Both the position numbers and the translations under genes were made by a program. Below, piece by piece: positions 5,473-5,931 of a stretch of DNA of 5,931 bases. Below the pieces are notes generated by a model, which was given only the letters and a program-made list of their open reading frames with translations, had not been told where the DNA came from and did not search any database. Position 1 is the stretch's first letter; every line of letters starts with the position of its first letter. The stretch comes from Bacillota bacterium (lineage in GTDB: Bacteria > Bacillota > Clostridia > Christensenellales > Pumilibacteraceae): contig WQSV01000102.1 in the NCBI GenBank assembly GCA_009787685.1, positions 1 through 5,931 of the forward strand. The letters are read 5' to 3'.

Positions 5473-5931
5473 ATGACAGACATCGAAATCGCAAGAGCAG
5501 TGAAACTGCAACCAATCAGTGAGGTTGCAAAGAAAATTGGAATAAACGAGATTATTCCATACGGTCACCATATTGCAAAAGTTGAGCCAAAACCACTCAA
5601 CAAAAAAGCAAAAGTAATTTTGGTGACAGCTATCAATCCAACAAGTGCTGGTGAAGGGAAAACAACAGTAAGCGTTGGATTGGCTGATGGACTCTCTCTC
5701 TTGGGTCACAAAACCGCATTAGCGCTTCGTGAGCCATCACTTGGACCAGTCTTCGGTATCAAAGGCGGAGCTGCTGGAGGAGGGCATTCTCAAATTGCTC
5801 CAATGGACGATATTAATCTTCATTTCACTGGGGACCTGCATGCAATCACAACTGCAAACAATTTGCTCTCAGCCCTCATCGACAATCACGTTTATTGGGG
5901 CAACGCGCTTAAAATCGCGAAAATAACTCAT
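5473..5931 (+). CDS. fhs: Formate-tetrahydrofolate ligase, N-terminal 153 residues (cut by window end)
   Basis: The enzyme joins formate to tetrahydrofolate using ATP to give 10-formyl-THF. It feeds purine and one-carbon pathways, and acetogenesis in some anaerobes. The visible part shows the conserved start DIEIARAVKLQPISEVAKK (3-21), the phosphate loop TSAGEGKTT (57-65), LREPSLGPVFGIKGGAAGGG (85-104), MDDINLHFTGDLHAIT (111-126) and LIDNHVYWGNAL (135-146). The family normally has about 550 residues, so roughly 400 lie beyond the window. The loop is usually TPAGEGKTT; here Pro is Ser, an unusual but probably tolerated change. The frame stays open to the last base. No promoter is evident, and the gene lies 105 bases after the membrane protein stop. 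Confidence 0.95.
   Translation, partial: MTDIEIARAVKLQPISEVAKKIGINEIIPYGHHIAKVEPKPLNKKAKVILVTAINPTSAGEGKTTVSVGLADGLSLLGHKTALALREPSLGPVFGIKGGAAGGGHSQIAPMDDINLHFTGDLHAITTANNLLSALIDNHVYWGNALKIAKITH

Noticed and set aside
5452..5709. 85-residue reverse-strand ORF overlapping the fhs start.
   Set aside because: It is antisense to the strongly conserved N-terminus of fhs, is Cys/Phe/Trp-rich and resembles no protein family.

Overview
The window is 5.9 kb of AT-rich bacterial chromosome. All recognisable genes lie on the + strand and use the standard code: Trp is TGG, and all four complete genes stop with TAA. A full-length formate-tetrahydrofolate ligase start, Gly/Ala-poor but Lys/Asn-rich proteins and low GC fit a low-GC anaerobe such as a member of the Bacillota or a similar gut or sediment lineage. 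The sequence alone does not fix the taxon, so this is inference.

Layout from left to right. Bases 1-138 hold no recognisable gene; one forward frame is open to a TAG at 135-137 and may be the tail of an upstream gene. leuB (3-isopropylmalate dehydrogenase family, 239-1336) has a strong ribosome binding site, but several residues that normally bind substrate and metal are changed. prfB (peptide chain release factor 2, 1449-2537) and tsaD (tRNA t6A synthesis, about 2613-3710) follow closely in the same direction. A gene-poor stretch of about 330 bases (3711-4038) holds a nested RNA-like stem with a T run, a TATAAT promoter candidate, several small hairpins, and a near-consensus promoter placed almost on top of the next start codon. 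A 12-helix membrane protein of unknown substrate follows (about 4057-5367). The window ends inside fhs (formate-tetrahydrofolate ligase, from 5473).

The most notable non-coding signal is a set of four intergenic imperfect palindromes, each 69-94 bp (139-221, 1344-1437, 2537-2605, 5373-5453). Each lies just upstream of a start codon, has arms built wholly or partly of 7-base units (such as GTGAANN or AATGNNG), and has a short palindrome at its centre. The units differ from place to place while the two arms of each element match, so the architecture is conserved rather than the sequence. One overlaps the prfB stop codon and decides how the tsaD start is read.

Functionally, prfB and tsaD both serve translation (termination at UGA/UAA, and modification of ANN-decoding tRNAs). 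leuB and fhs are metabolic. The membrane protein seems to have its own promoter. I see no insertion sequence, phage gene, CRISPR array, tRNA or rRNA. The best candidates for something undescribed are the 7-base-unit palindromes, the altered LeuB active site, and the promoter/inverted-repeat arrangement ahead of the membrane protein.
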